A DNA stretch of 64,000 nt from Pollutimonas nitritireducens (GCF_002849615.1 NZ_PDNV01000001.1:434001-498000); one strand, 5' to 3'; numbered from the stretch's first letter, positions 17,591 through 26,284 are shown. Numbers and translations are program-made. The notes: generated from the letters alone by a model not told the origin.

Positions 17591-17619
17591 ACTTTAGGCT
17601 TCAATCTAATTGCCGTCAA
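17591..17619 (-). promoter_or_regulatory. Candidate sigma-70 promoter for the catabolic operon
   Basis: On the minus strand TTGACG (17619-17614) and TAAAGT (17596-17591) are separated by exactly 17 bases, pointing toward iorA about 90 bases downstream. The palindrome at 17627-17638 lies just upstream of the -35 element. Confidence 0.45.
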
Positions 17620-17626
17620 TAAAAAC

Positions 17627-17638
17627 ATGAATATTCAT
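17627..17638. promoter_or_regulatory. Perfect 12-base palindrome ATGAATATTCAT, possible MarR operator
   Basis: ATGAATATTCAT is fully self-complementary and lies in the divergent region between iorA and the MarR gene. MarR dimers usually bind short AT-rich palindromes of this kind next to their own gene. Binding is inferred. Confidence 0.45.
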
Positions 17639-17702
17639 ATATAAACAAAATTTAGTATAGATAACAGCGATTTGGGTATAAGTGCTTACCATTATTTTTC
17701 TA

Positions 17703-17721
17703 GCGAAATGAGCCGTTTCGC
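17703..17721. promoter_or_regulatory. Inverted repeat GCGAAA-N7-TTTCGC before the MarR gene
   Basis: Six-base perfect arms with a 7-base spacer lie 19 bases before the MarR ATG, a position suited to autoregulation. No good ribosome site is visible between it and the ATG. Confidence 0.4.
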
Positions 17722-17739
17722 ATTAAAATTGAAAGCCAT

Positions 17740-18219
17740 ATGCAGAAGAGTCCGAAAATTGTGCAGGGTACAGAATCCCCATCAAGGCAAGCGATAGGCT
17801 CGTCCCGTTTTGTGCACCGATACCTTGCTTCTGTCTTGGCGCAGGCCAGCCATCGCATCTCTGCCGAGTTCCACGTCGAGGTCAGGAAGGCCGGACTGAC
17901 CGTGACGGAATGGCGGGTGCTGGGTAGCCTTGTCGAAGGCGATGGCGAAACCGTGGGTCAACTGGCCAGGCTGGCGGTCACTAAGCAGCCCACCCTAAGC
18001 AAGGTGTTGCCGCGCCTGCAAGAACAGGGCTACGTCAGCATGCAGGCGTCACGGCTCGATCGGCGCCAGACGCTGGTAAGTATCACACCGAAGGGCGCTA
18101 AATTGATTCATGGCCTATGCGAGCAAGCCATGGAGCATCAGCGCCGAGTACTGGAAAAACTGGATCCCGATCATGCGGACAGACTGGTCGATATGTTGCG
18201 CGCCATCATTTCGCGGTGA
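17740..18219 (+). CDS. MarR family transcriptional regulator
   Basis: A 159-residue winged-helix regulator. The helix-turn-helix lies at about residues 70-95 (TVGQLARLAVTKQPTLSKVL) and the wing at QASRLDRRQTLVSITPKG with the conserved DxR. The N- and C-terminal helices form the dimer and ligand pocket. It is divergent from the iorA-led operon, with candidate operators between them. MarR proteins of this kind repress aromatic degradation operons until the substrate binds, and iad-type auxin loci are controlled by a MarR repressor that binds indole-3-acetate. That this one senses an indolic acid is inference. Confidence 0.9.
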   Translation: MQKSPKIVQGTESPSRQAIGSSRFVHRYLASVLAQASHRISAEFHVEVRKAGLTVTEWRVLGSLVEGDGETVGQLARLAVTKQPTLSKVLPRLQEQGYVSMQASRLDRRQTLVSITPKGAKLIHGLCEQAMEHQRRVLEKLDPDHADRLVDMLRAIISR

Positions 18220-18240
18220 ACTTTTAAAACGCGGTTTCGT

Positions 18241-18284
18241 CTAATGTGGTATTAGCAGTCTGCAAGCCAGAGTGCTAATATTAG
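18241..18284. promoter_or_regulatory. Cluster of CTAAT/ATTAG inverted repeats upstream of rpoH
   Basis: CTAAT (18241) and ATTAG (18251) form a repeat with a 5-base spacer. TATTAGCA (18250-18257) and TGCTAATA (18273-18280) form an 8-base perfect repeat, and CTAATATTAG (18275-18284) is a palindrome. The group lies 30-75 bases before rpoH and could be an operator, or an RNA hairpin after the MarR gene. Confidence 0.4.
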
Positions 18285-18316
18285 ATAACACCAATCTTTG
18301 AAGGATCGTCCAGCCT

Positions 18317-19201
18317 ATGAACCATAGTACCCAATCCTTGGCGATGACCAACCAGCAGTTGGCCATGGCCATTTCCAATCCTGGTGCGCTGGGCACGATC
18401 GAGGCCTACATAAGCGCTGTCAATCGTCTGCCCATGCTCACACAAGAGCAGGAATTGGCATTGGGTAAGCGTTTGCGCGACGAATCCGACCTCGATGCGG
18501 CTCGCCAGCTCATCACCTCGCACCTGCGCCTGGTAGTATCCATTGCGCGACAGTATCTCGGATATGGTCTGGCTCATGCCGATCTCATCCAAGAAGGTAA
18601 TGTTGGGCTCATGAAGGCCGTCAAACGTTTCGACCCCGATCGTGGCGTACGGTTGGTTTCGTTTGCGGTGCACTGGATCAAAGCCGAAATCCACGAGTAC
18701 ATCGTGCGCAATTGGCGCATGGTCAAGGTGGCCACCACCAAGGCGCAACGCAAGCTGTTTTTCAACCTGCGGCGCATGCGTCCCGATGGCCAGACACTCG
18801 ATCCCGACCAGGTCGATACAATTGCGCGCGAGCTCAATGTCCGACCGGAAGATGTCAGCGAAATGGAAGTGCGCATGTCCGGCCGAGAAATGGCCCTTGA
18901 AGCGCCCGGCGACGACGATGACGCGTATGCGCCCATTTCGTACTTGTCCGACGAGGGGCACCAGGAACCTTCAAGCATACTGGAACGCCGCGCGCTCGAT
19001 GCCTTGCAGGGCGCCGGGCTTACCGATGCCGTTGAAGGCCTCGATCCGCGATCGCGCCGTATCGTGCAGGCGCGCTGGCTGCAAGACGATGGCGGGTCCA
19101 CCTTGCATGACCTCGCCGCCGAATTCGGCGTTTCGGCCGAACGCATACGCCAGATCGAAGTGGCCGCTTTCAAGAAGCTGCGCATTGCCCTGACGTCGTA
19201 A
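18317..19201 (+). CDS. rpoH: RNA polymerase sigma-32 factor (heat shock)
   Basis: A 294-residue sigma-70 family protein. Region 1.2/2.1 begins at ALGTIEAYISAVNRLPMLT. Region 2 contains LRLVVSIARQYLGYGLAHAD and GLMKAVKRFDPDRGVRLVSFAVHWI. The RpoH-specific box is QRKLFFNLRRM near residue 145, and region 4 ends with a helix-turn-helix (TLHDLAAEFGVSAERIRQIE). It directs transcription of chaperone and protease genes. It is transcribed alone and followed by a terminator hairpin. ATG at 18317 is used; a second ATG ten codons later is possible. Confidence 0.96.
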   Translation: MNHSTQSLAMTNQQLAMAISNPGALGTIEAYISAVNRLPMLTQEQELALGKRLRDESDLDAARQLITSHLRLVVSIARQYLGYGLAHADLIQEGNVGLMKAVKRFDPDRGVRLVSFAVHWIKAEIHEYIVRNWRMVKVATTKAQRKLFFNLRRMRPDGQTLDPDQVDTIARELNVRPEDVSEMEVRMSGREMALEAPGDDDDAYAPISYLSDEGHQEPSSILERRALDALQGAGLTDAVEGLDPRSRRIVQARWLQDDGGSTLHDLAAEFGVSAERIRQIEVAAFKKLRIALTS

Positions 19202-19202
19202 G

Positions 19203-19225
19203 TTGTCGTAACGACAAGTTTTTTT
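19203..19225 (+). terminator. Rho-independent terminator after rpoH
   Basis: A short stem TTGTCG-TAA-CGACAA is followed by seven T residues, starting two bases after the rpoH stop. Confidence 0.8.
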
Positions 19226-19289
19226 ACATTTGAATTAGAGAAAAGTCGAACTAATCCGCATACACGTTGACTAATTATTTATAGACAAT

Positions 19290-19403
19290 GTGTTTGCCGT
19301 GCGATGCGCGAGCCATTCGTCTATCGTCCGCTTCGGCTTCTCCTCTTCCCCTCCCTTTTGAAGCGGATGTTTATGGGACACCTCCAGGTGTCCCGTTTTT
19401 TTT
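19290..19403 (+). ncRNA. Candidate small RNA between rpoH and the antiporter gene
   Basis: This stretch lies between two rho-independent terminators and has no open frame of note. A possible -10 box TATAGA (19280-19285) precedes it, with no good -35, and a strong GC stem with eight T residues closes it. The middle contains CU-rich runs (TCCTC at 19341, CCCCTCCC at 19348) that resemble anti-Shine-Dalgarno loops of regulatory RNAs. The 5' end is a guess, and leader RNA of another unit is an alternative. Confidence 0.3.
19375..19403 (+). terminator. Strong rho-independent terminator
   Basis: GGGACACCT-CC-AGGTGTCCC is a perfect 9-base stem followed by G and eight T residues. No protein gene lies between the rpoH terminator and this one, so it must end some other transcript. 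Confidence 0.8.
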
Positions 19404-19496
19404 ATCGGCCCGCTACGCAGAATAGTACGGGCAGCGGCTCTGGCGCGAAAAAAAGCGATATCCTAGCAAGGCATTTACGCGTTGCAAGGATGGGAT

Positions 19497-22037
19497 ATGC
19501 AAATAGGGCATCTGGTGTTTGGCCTGGCCGGTCTGCTGGCCATGGTCTCTTTCATGCCGCCGGTCGCGGGACGACTGCGCTTACCCTATTCGGTACTGCT
19601 TGCTATCGTTGGATTCGTGTTAGGCCTGATCATCCATGTGCACAGCTGGGCGCCTCTGGTCATGTCGGATTTTCTTGATTCGCTCCAGCAGTTCGAGGTG
19701 TCTTCGGAGACCTTTCTCTTCGTTTTCCTGCCCATTCTTTTATTCGAAACCGCCCTTGCCCTGAACGTGCGTCGGTTGATGGATGACATCGGACCCATCC
19801 TGATGATGGCCATTGTCGCCGTCATTGTGTGCACGGTGGCGGTGGGATTCTCCCTGGACAGTGTTTCCGGCTATGGATTGGTGGTATGCCTGATGCTGGG
19901 GGCCATTGTGGCGACGACGGATCCTATTGCGGTGGTCGGCGTCTTTCGCGAGGTGGGCGCACCCAAGCGTCTCACGACCCTGGTGGAAGGCGAATCCCTA
20001 TTCAATGACGCCGCCTCCATCGCGCTGTATTCGGTATTGGTGACCATGCTGTCGGGCGGCGGTGACCTCTCGGTCGGCCATGTGTTTTACCGTTTCGTTT
20101 TCAGCTTTGTCGGGGGCGGGGTGGCAGGTTTCCTGATGGGGCGCCTGGCCAGCGGACTGTTTATCTGGCTGCGCGGTTGGCCGACTGCGGAAGTCACGCT
20201 CACCATCGCGCTGGCGTACCTTACCTTTTATATTTCGGAGCACTACCTGGGTGTTTCGGGTGTGGTCGCCACGGTCATTGCCGGCCTGGTGGTCGGCTCC
20301 AGCGGCCGCACCCGAATGTCTCCCACGACGTTCGAGCAGTTGTCGGCATCCTGGTCCCAATTCGGCTTCTGGGCCAACTCCCTGATATTCGTTTTCGCCG
20401 CCATGCTGATCCCGCGCATGATCGCCGCGATCACCTGGACCCAGGTTTTGCTGATACTGCTGGTCTTTGTCGTCACGTTGGCGGCGCGGGCTGTGATGGT
20501 CTTCGGTGTCCTTCCCGTGTTGGGACTTACGCGGCTGGGCACCAAGGTGAGCCCCGCCTATCGGGTGGTGATGTGGTGGGGTGGACTGCGCGGGGCGGTC
20601 TCACTGGCGCTGGCCCTTGCCGTGACCGAGCAGGAGAATATTCCGTATGAGGCGCGCCAATTCATTGCCGTGGCAACCACTGGGTTCGTGTTGATGACCC
20701 TGTTCATAAACGGGATCAGCCTGCGTCCTTTGATACGCCGGCTCCGCCTGAACGAGCTTTCTCCCTTCGACCGTACGTTGCGCAACCAGGCCTTGGTCAT
20801 TGCCCTGGAAGACCTGCGTACCAGGACCGACGAAATTGCGGCCCACGAGAACATAGGAAGCGACGTTCAGGGGCGCGTGCACGCCGTGTTCGACGCCGCA
20901 CAAGCCAGCGTGGACGGCAGTGAAATCCGGCAGTTGTCGCACGAGCAAAAAGTCTCGATGGGCCTGGCCATCCTGGCGTCGCGCGAAGAGGAAATGTTCT
21001 TCGACACGTTGAAAGCCCAGGTGGTGGATTGGCGTACAGCGGAATCGCTATTGGCGCGCGCGGAGCGCATGCGCGAGGCTGTGCGATCGGGTGGACTGGA
21101 CGGCTTTGATGCCGCCATCGCGGCCGATGTACGTTACTCGACGGCATTCCGATTGTCGTTGCGCGTGCACCACCTTTTCGGCTTCCAGAGCTGGCTCGCG
21201 CGTGAGCTGGCCAAGCGCTTTGCCAATCTGATCAACAAACGGTCGGTGGCGCAGCGGCTTATCCAGTTCGCCGAAAAGGAAATACAGCCGCTGCTAGGGG
21301 TGGAAGCCACCGCGGCCATCATCAAGGCCCACCGCCGCCGTCTGTCGTTGCTTGAAACCGCATTGCAGGCGTTGAACCTGCAGTACCCGCTCTTTGCACA
21401 TTGGCTCCAGGAATCGTATCTGGGACGAATGGCACGGGCGCTGGAGCGTTCGCACTATCGCGACATGCTATCCCACTTTCTCATCACCGGGGAGATGTAC
21501 GCGGATCTGAGCAAGCAAATCGATCAGCGCTGGAGCCACATAGACAAGCGTCCCGCGCTGGATATCGCGATGAGTGCAGCCGAATTGATCAAGCGCGTAC
21601 CCATGTTTGAAGGCTTGTCCGCCGAGTCGTTGAGATTTGTGGCCAGACTGCTGAAACCCAGGCTCGCCGTACCCGATCAGGAAATCGCGATGCAGATAGG
21701 CCGCACGCGCGTCATGTATTTCGTGGCTTCGGGCGCGGTGACCATACACTTGCCGGATCAGACGACGGTGGAACTCGGCACCGGGGAAATCTTCGGAGAA
21801 ATGGCACTTGCTGCTGCCACTGAATTCGAAGCCAGGGTGACATCGCTGGGGTACAGCCGTTTGCTCATGCTGACTGAAGGCGATTTCGCTACATTGCTGG
21901 CGCGGGATCCTGCTTTGCGCGAAAAAATCGATGCGGTGGTCAAGCAGCGTTTGCGTGCGCTGGAAGTGTGGCAGCAGTTCCAGTCTGGCGCGCGCCAGCA
22001 TGAAGCGCTGCCGGAACTGAGCACGAAGCCTTTATAG
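19497..22037 (+). CDS. Na+/H+ antiporter (CPA1/NhaP type) with C-terminal cyclic-nucleotide-binding domain
   Basis: An 846-residue inner-membrane cation/proton exchanger. Residues about 1-420 hold roughly a dozen membrane segments; the CPA1 motif ATTDPIAVVGVFREVG and the LVEGESLFNDAASIALYSVL active site (the ND pair) are present. A long soluble middle region follows. The last 130 residues are a cyclic-nucleotide-binding-like domain (MFEGLSAESLRFVARLL, GEIFGEMAL). ATG at 19497 has AAGGA six bases ahead, so it is preferred over the TTG 15 bases upstream. Plant SOS1-like exchangers share this layout, suggesting nucleotide-gated regulation. It overlaps the convergent sco gene by six bases. Confidence 0.88.
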   Translation: MQIGHLVFGLAGLLAMVSFMPPVAGRLRLPYSVLLAIVGFVLGLIIHVHSWAPLVMSDFLDSLQQFEVSSETFLFVFLPILLFETALALNVRRLMDDIGPILMMAIVAVIVCTVAVGFSLDSVSGYGLVVCLMLGAIVATTDPIAVVGVFREVGAPKRLTTLVEGESLFNDAASIALYSVLVTMLSGGGDLSVGHVFYRFVFSFVGGGVAGFLMGRLASGLFIWLRGWPTAEVTLTIALAYLTFYISEHYLGVSGVVATVIAGLVVGSSGRTRMSPTTFEQLSASWSQFGFWANSLIFVFAAMLIPRMIAAITWTQVLLILLVFVVTLAARAVMVFGVLPVLGLTRLGTKVSPAYRVVMWWGGLRGAVSLALALAVTEQENIPYEARQFIAVATTGFVLMTLFINGISLRPLIRRLRLNELSPFDRTLRNQALVIALEDLRTRTDEIAAHENIGSDVQGRVHAVFDAAQASVDGSEIRQLSHEQKVSMGLAILASREEEMFFDTLKAQVVDWRTAESLLARAERMREAVRSGGLDGFDAAIAADVRYSTAFRLSLRVHHLFGFQSWLARELAKRFANLINKRSVAQRLIQFAEKEIQPLLGVEATAAIIKAHRRRLSLLETALQALNLQYPLFAHWLQESYLGRMARALERSHYRDMLSHFLITGEMYADLSKQIDQRWSHIDKRPALDIAMSAAELIKRVPMFEGLSAESLRFVARLLKPRLAVPDQEIAMQIGRTRVMYFVASGAVTIHLPDQTTVELGTGEIFGEMALAAATEFEARVTSLGYSRLLMLTEGDFATLLARDPALREKIDAVVKQRLRALEVWQQFQSGARQHEALPELSTKPL

Positions 22038-22634
22038 CAACTGCCTGATATCGCTGGCGATGTCTTTTGCCGACGTGTTGCCGCTGACCAGTACCCGGGC
22101 TTCGCCGTCCTGATCAAGAATGTAGAAGGACGAGGCGTGATCCATGCCGTATTGGTCGGCCGTACCGCCCGGCGACTTGGCATAATAGGCCTTGAACGAT
22201 TTGGCGGTCTTGCCGAGCTGTTCCGGCGTGCCCGTTAGCCCCACGAATGAAGGGTTGAACGCCTTGACATAGGCAGATAGCACTTCCGGCGTATCACGCG
22301 CTGGATCGACACTGACCATCAGTACTTGCACCTTGGAGGCATCGCTACCCAGCAGATCCATGGTTTCTGAGAGTTCCGCCATGGCAGTGGGGCATACGTC
22401 CGGGCATTGGGTAAAGCCGAAGAACACCACGGCGACCTTGCCTTTGTAGTCAGCCAGCGTACGCGGCTTGCCGCTGTCGTCGATCATGTCCAGGTCGCGG
22501 CCCAGCTGGGTACCCGTGATGTCCGAGCCCTGGAATGCCAGCTCTTTCTTGCCGCAAGCGGCCAAGGCGGTCGATACCGCCAACGCTGCGGTGGCGGCTA
22601 AAAGAATGCGACGCTTGCTTGAAAAACCAGACAT
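22032..22634 (-). CDS. SCO1/SenC family copper chaperone lipoprotein
   Basis: A 200-residue thioredoxin-like protein that delivers copper to the CuA site of cytochrome oxidase. It begins with a lipoprotein signal (STALAACGKK, lipobox Cys near residue 27). The copper ligands are CPDVC in GFTQCPDVCPTAM and the distal His in GMDHASSFYILD. ATG at 22634 has GAGG upstream; the longer frame is not supported. It is the last gene of the cox assembly set, after ctaB, and its stop overlaps that of the antiporter on the other strand. Confidence 0.92.
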   Translation of the reverse strand: MSGFSSKRRILLAATAALAVSTALAACGKKELAFQGSDITGTQLGRDLDMIDDSGKPRTLADYKGKVAVVFFGFTQCPDVCPTAMAELSETMDLLGSDASKVQVLMVSVDPARDTPEVLSAYVKAFNPSFVGLTGTPEQLGKTAKSFKAYYAKSPGGTADQYGMDHASSFYILDQDGEARVLVSGNTSAKDIASDIRQLL

Positions 22635-22653
22635 GAATACCTCGTGGTGTGAA

Positions 22654-23544
22654 TCAGATGAATGCAACCCAATGGTCTACCAGTAGTGCGCCAAACAACA
22701 ACGCCAGATACAGGATGGAGAAGCGGAAGAGCTTGCGCGATAGCTCGTCGGAATACTCTTTATATAGACGCCAGGCGTACGAAATGAACAGACCGCTGAG
22801 GATGATGGCGGCCACCAAATACACCAGGCCGCTCATGCGCACGACATAAGGAAGAAGCGTAGCGGCGAAAAGCACAAAGCTGTAGAGCAGGATATGCAAG
22901 CGCGTAAACTGCTTTCCATGGGTGACGGGCAACATGGGCAGGCCTGATTTGGCGTAATCGTTGTTGCGGTACAGGGCTAGCGCCCAGAAATGGGGTGGCG
23001 TCCAGATGAAAATGATCAGGACCAGTACCCATGCCTCGGCCGGCACGGCGTTGGCAATAGTTGCCCACCCAAGCGCGGGTGGCATAGCCCCCGACAAGCC
23101 GCCGATCACAATATTCTGCGGTGTAAGAGGCTTCAGGATGATGGTATAGATAATGGCGTAGCCGACGAAAGTAGCGAAGGTCAGCCACATGGTCAGTGGA
23201 TTGACCAGGGTGTATAGCACCAGCATGCCCAGCCCGCCCAGCAGCCCGGAAAGAATAATCACTTGCAAGTTGCTGATGGTGCCGCGCGCGGTGCCGCGTC
23301 GGGCTGTGCGCAGCATGCGGGCGTCGATCTCTTGTTCAATCAGGCAGTTCACGGCAAATGCCGCGGCGGCCAGCAGCCAGATGCCGACGGTGCCGGCCGC
23401 GACCTTGCCCATGTCGGGCAGACCGGGGCTGGCCAGGAACATGCCTATCACAGCACAGAAGACGGCAAGCTGCGTGACGCGCGGTTTGGTCAGGACAAGA
23501 TATTGCCGAAAAATGGCGGGCGTTGGGGCGGGAACGGAAGTCAT
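22654..23544 (-). CDS. ctaB: Protoheme IX farnesyltransferase (heme O synthase)
   Basis: A 296-residue UbiA-family membrane prenyltransferase (also named cyoE). It adds a farnesyl group to heme b to form heme O for the oxidase. Start [20 protein letters not shown] and the conserved motif [19 protein letters not shown] near residue 66 are diagnostic, with several hydrophobic segments after. Its ATG overlaps the ctaA stop (ATGA). It works with CtaA, which turns heme O into heme A. Confidence 0.94.
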   Translation of the reverse strand: MTSVPAPTPAIFRQYLVLTKPRVTQLAVFCAVIGMFLASPGLPDMGKVAAGTVGIWLLAAAAFAVNCLIEQEIDARMLRTARRGTARGTISNLQVIILSGLLGGLGMLVLYTLVNPLTMWLTFATFVGYAIIYTIILKPLTPQNIVIGGLSGAMPPALGWATIANAVPAEAWVLVLIIFIWTPPHFWALALYRNNDYAKSGLPMLPVTHGKQFTRLHILLYSFVLFAATLLPYVVRMSGLVYLVAAIILSGLFISYAWRLYKEYSDELSRKLFRFSILYLALLFGALLVDHWVAFI

Positions 23545-24557
23545 GCCGGTATTTTAGCCCTATAGTCGTCGCGCGACAGGCGCACCAGAAGAGTGACGCA
23601 GGCCAGGACCAAGCCCGCTGCGCCGCCGTTATGCAATACAGCGATCAGGAGTGGCCACTGGAAGAAAATGGTGGTCAGCCCTGTCAGCAACTGGGCCAAT
23701 AACAAAGCCAGAACCAGCTTTGCAGGATCACGCAGGCCGGGCTCCGCCAGCATCTTTGCCGCGAGTATACCCAAGTAGGCAAACACGATGAACGCGAAAT
23801 TGCGGTGCACCCAGTGTATGGCGGTGAGGGCGGACTGGGATATGAATTCGCCCGAGGGCAACAGGCCCAGGCCGCGAATCAGCGAGTAGCCACCTTCAAA
23901 ATCCATGGGTGGAACCCATACCCCATGGCATTTCGGAAAATCCATGCAGGCCAGCGCCGCATAGTTCGTGCTGACCCAGCCTCCCAGGGCTATCTGAATA
24001 AATAGCAGCATGACCCCGAGCACCATCCAGGGACGCCAACGCAGTGCTTGCAAGGTGAGCGGCTGATGGAGCTTTTCGCGGGCAGCCAACCAGGTCATGA
24101 GCGCCAGCAGGATCATGCCGCCCAGCAAGTGGCTGGTGACGACGACAGGCATCAGTTGATGCGTGACGGTCCAGGCACCGAATGCGCCCTGTATGCAGAC
24201 GGCAATCAACGTCACAATGGCCAGGCGCGGCGTGTGACCCAACTGAGCGCGATAGCGCCAGGCCATGTAGACGATGCCGATGATCATCATGCCCAGTATG
24301 GAGCCGACATAGCGGTGGATCATCTCGATCCAGGCCTTGGAGAAACTGACCGCGCCATGCGGCATTGCTTGCAGCGCCTGTTCGATATGGCCGCTGGCAC
24401 CGATAGGCGTGATCTTTCCATAACAGCCCGGCCAGTCGGGACAACCCAGTCCCGAATCGGTAAGGCGTACAAAGGCGCCGAACATGATCAGGTCCAGCGT
24501 CAGGAACCAAGTCAGAAACACCAGTTTCCGGTAGCGCTTGATAATTCTTTCCTGCAT
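23541..24557 (-). CDS. ctaA: Heme A synthase (COX15/CtaA family)
   Basis: A 338-residue multi-span membrane protein that oxidises heme O to heme A. It begins with a membrane segment followed by the family motif [19 protein letters not shown] near residue 30. His residues in [11 protein letters not shown] and in the later [12 protein letters not shown] are the expected heme ligands. It overlaps ctaB by four bases and follows the SCO-like protein gene after six bases, so all belong to one unit. Confidence 0.94.
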   Translation of the reverse strand: MQERIIKRYRKLVFLTWFLTLDLIMFGAFVRLTDSGLGCPDWPGCYGKITPIGASGHIEQALQAMPHGAVSFSKAWIEMIHRYVGSILGMMIIGIVYMAWRYRAQLGHTPRLAIVTLIAVCIQGAFGAWTVTHQLMPVVVTSHLLGGMILLALMTWLAAREKLHQPLTLQALRWRPWMVLGVMLLFIQIALGGWVSTNYAALACMDFPKCHGVWVPPMDFEGGYSLIRGLGLLPSGEFISQSALTAIHWVHRNFAFIVFAYLGILAAKMLAEPGLRDPAKLVLALLLAQLLTGLTTIFFQWPLLIAVLHNGGAAGLVLACVTLLVRLSRDDYRAKIPA

Positions 24558-24563
24558 GCCTGA

Positions 24564-25208
24564 TCAACCTATGCGTGAATTGCGTATCAATTTCCGGATG
24601 TCGTCGCGGACTGAAACGGGATCGGCATCGGCGGGAAACTCAAGCATGAGGTTGCCCAGCGGATCTATGATCCACATCGGTGCCTTCAGCGCCGCCTCGC
24701 GTTCGGCGGCACTGGCCTGGGGAGCCAGGTAATTGGCGAGCTTTTCAGGATCGGCACGCAGCATATGGGTGCCTACATAGGCCTGCTTAATCTGCTCAGA
24801 AACAGGGGCACCGTCTGTCAGGAACCAGACGCGTGCCAGGCGCTCAACGTTCTTGCCCTGGCTGGCGTGCGAATTGCGCAGAATGAATAGTTTTTCTACA
24901 CAAGATTCGGGACAGGCGCCCTCATCGGCGCTGACCAGCAGCCATTTCCCGCGCAAAGTGTTCAGATCGAAGGGCTGGCCGTCGAGGGTGGTCAGCGGCA
25001 ATGCGGCGGCTTCAGGCATGGGCCTTTGCGGCTGTATCAGTTCGCCATAGGCGGTGGATTCTGCCGGACGCAGTCCCAGGGCCGGCACATAATAAGCCAG
25101 CAAGGCAAGAACCAGCGGCGCCAGGCAGAGTGCCAGAATCACGAACAAAGGTGCCTTCGACCGCAGTCGTGAGGGCTGTTTGGGTGGAACTTGAGTAGGG
25201 CTGACCAC
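24564..25208 (-). CDS. Membrane-anchored SCO-like thioredoxin-fold protein (oxidase assembly, hypothetical)
   Basis: A 214-residue protein with one membrane segment (residues 20-42) and a periplasmic thioredoxin-like domain. CPESC near residue 98 is a CxxxC pair like that of SCO proteins, and LTTLDGQPFDLNTLRGKWLLV resembles the SCO start. I do not see the SCO distal-His motif clearly, so copper binding is unsure. Start is GTG with AGGA seven bases ahead. Its place between surf1 and ctaA points to a role in cytochrome oxidase maturation. Confidence 0.75.
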   Translation of the reverse strand: MVSPTQVPPKQPSRLRSKAPLFVILALCLAPLVLALLAYYVPALGLRPAESTAYGELIQPQRPMPEAAALPLTTLDGQPFDLNTLRGKWLLVSADEGACPESCVEKLFILRNSHASQGKNVERLARVWFLTDGAPVSEQIKQAYVGTHMLRADPEKLANYLAPQASAAEREAALKAPMWIIDPLGNLMLEFPADADPVSVRDDIRKLIRNSRIG

Positions 25209-25217
25209 GATGTTTCC

Positions 25218-26027
25218 TTACAAGGTCGGAGGCTTAATTTTTCGGCGCAAGACGCGCCATACAATAACCAGCCAGGCGCCAGCAGCTATGGCGGCGAAGC
25301 CAAACCACTGCAACGCATAGCCACGGTTCTTGTCGGAATCCAGTGACGGCTCCGGCCATTCCTGCAGCAATGGTGTGCCCGACTGCACATCGGCGGCGAG
25401 CGCACTGGATTCAGCGGACTGGGCCAGCACTGTGGGCAGAAAGTTCAGTCCGGCTGCCTTGCCATAGGCTTCGATGTCCAGGTTCTGCACTTTCGGCACG
25501 GGTGTTGTCGTATCGGGCAAGGCGGATGGCAACTGGCTGGCATCGTCCTGAGACAAAGACATTAACTCAAAAAGCCGAGGTACGCGTTCCAACAACTGGC
25601 CGCTGACGGTTTGCGGGCCGGCTGGGGCAGGAATCACCGGCACGGTTTCGCCGGGACGCATGGGCCGGGCCATCCAGCCGCGCAGCACCAGAATGGCGGA
25701 ATTACTTGCCTCATCAACAAGCAGTGGCGTGGCTACCCAGTAACCTGGCCGGCCCTGGTAGTTGCGGTTCTCGAGTAGTACAGTGAGTGGATGCAGCCAC
25801 ACTCCCTGGGCGCTTGCCGGTCGCCACGGCACGAGTTCCGTGGCGGGTGTGCTGGCGTCCAGATGCAATGCAGCTGTGCTTCGGCCGGCTTGTATGGCAG
25901 CCTTGATGGCTTCACGTTGGCCAGCCCGATCCAGCTGCCAATTGCCCAGCGATGCGAACACAACCGCCATGATGCCCAGCAAGATTAATGCGGCAATAAT
26001 GCGAAAACCAGTGTGTGTACGGGCCAT
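25218..26027 (-). CDS. SURF1 family cytochrome oxidase assembly protein
   Basis: A 269-residue protein with one membrane segment at each end (residues 10-29 and about 240-258), a periplasmic middle part and the family signatures LGNWQLDRAGQREA, NRNYQGRPGYWVATPL and LRGWM. SURF1 helps insert heme A into subunit I. It is the first gene of the surf1-SCO-like-ctaA-ctaB-sco unit and is divergent from a small membrane protein gene, the two ATGs being 34 bases apart. Confidence 0.92.
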   Translation of the reverse strand: MARTHTGFRIIAALILLGIMAVVFASLGNWQLDRAGQREAIKAAIQAGRSTAALHLDASTPATELVPWRPASAQGVWLHPLTVLLENRNYQGRPGYWVATPLLVDEASNSAILVLRGWMARPMRPGETVPVIPAPAGPQTVSGQLLERVPRLFELMSLSQDDASQLPSALPDTTTPVPKVQNLDIEAYGKAAGLNFLPTVLAQSAESSALAADVQSGTPLLQEWPEPSLDSDKNRGYALQWFGFAAIAAGAWLVIVWRVLRRKIKPPTL

Positions 26028-26061
26028 GTCTGCAATAATTCCACTTTCAGCGGAGGGCGTA

Positions 26062-26268
26062 ATGCGTTTTGTAGTAATCCTGGCGTTCCTGGGTATTGTC
26101 GGAAGTCTGGCGTCCGCGCTGTTCTATCTGATGCGCGACAAGGGCGGGACCAATCGTACCGTGAACGCTTTGACCGTACGCATCGGGTTGTCGATAGCGT
26201 TGTTTCTATTTGTGCTGTTCGCCCATTACATGGGCTGGATCCAGAGTACCGGCATATCCGCGGGTTGA
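26062..26268 (+). CDS. Twin transmembrane protein (DUF2909-like)
   Basis: A 68-residue protein with two hydrophobic segments (residues 3-23 and 40-60) joined by a short charged loop MRDKGGTNRT. The ATG has GGAGG eight bases ahead. Small twin-membrane proteins of this type recur inside cox clusters of beta- and gammaproteobacteria beside surf1, always in the opposite direction; their function is unknown. A bidirectional terminator follows. Confidence 0.8.
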   Translation: MRFVVILAFLGIVGSLASALFYLMRDKGGTNRTVNALTVRIGLSIALFLFVLFAHYMGWIQSTGISAG

Positions 26269-26284
26269 CATAAATCGCCATCCA

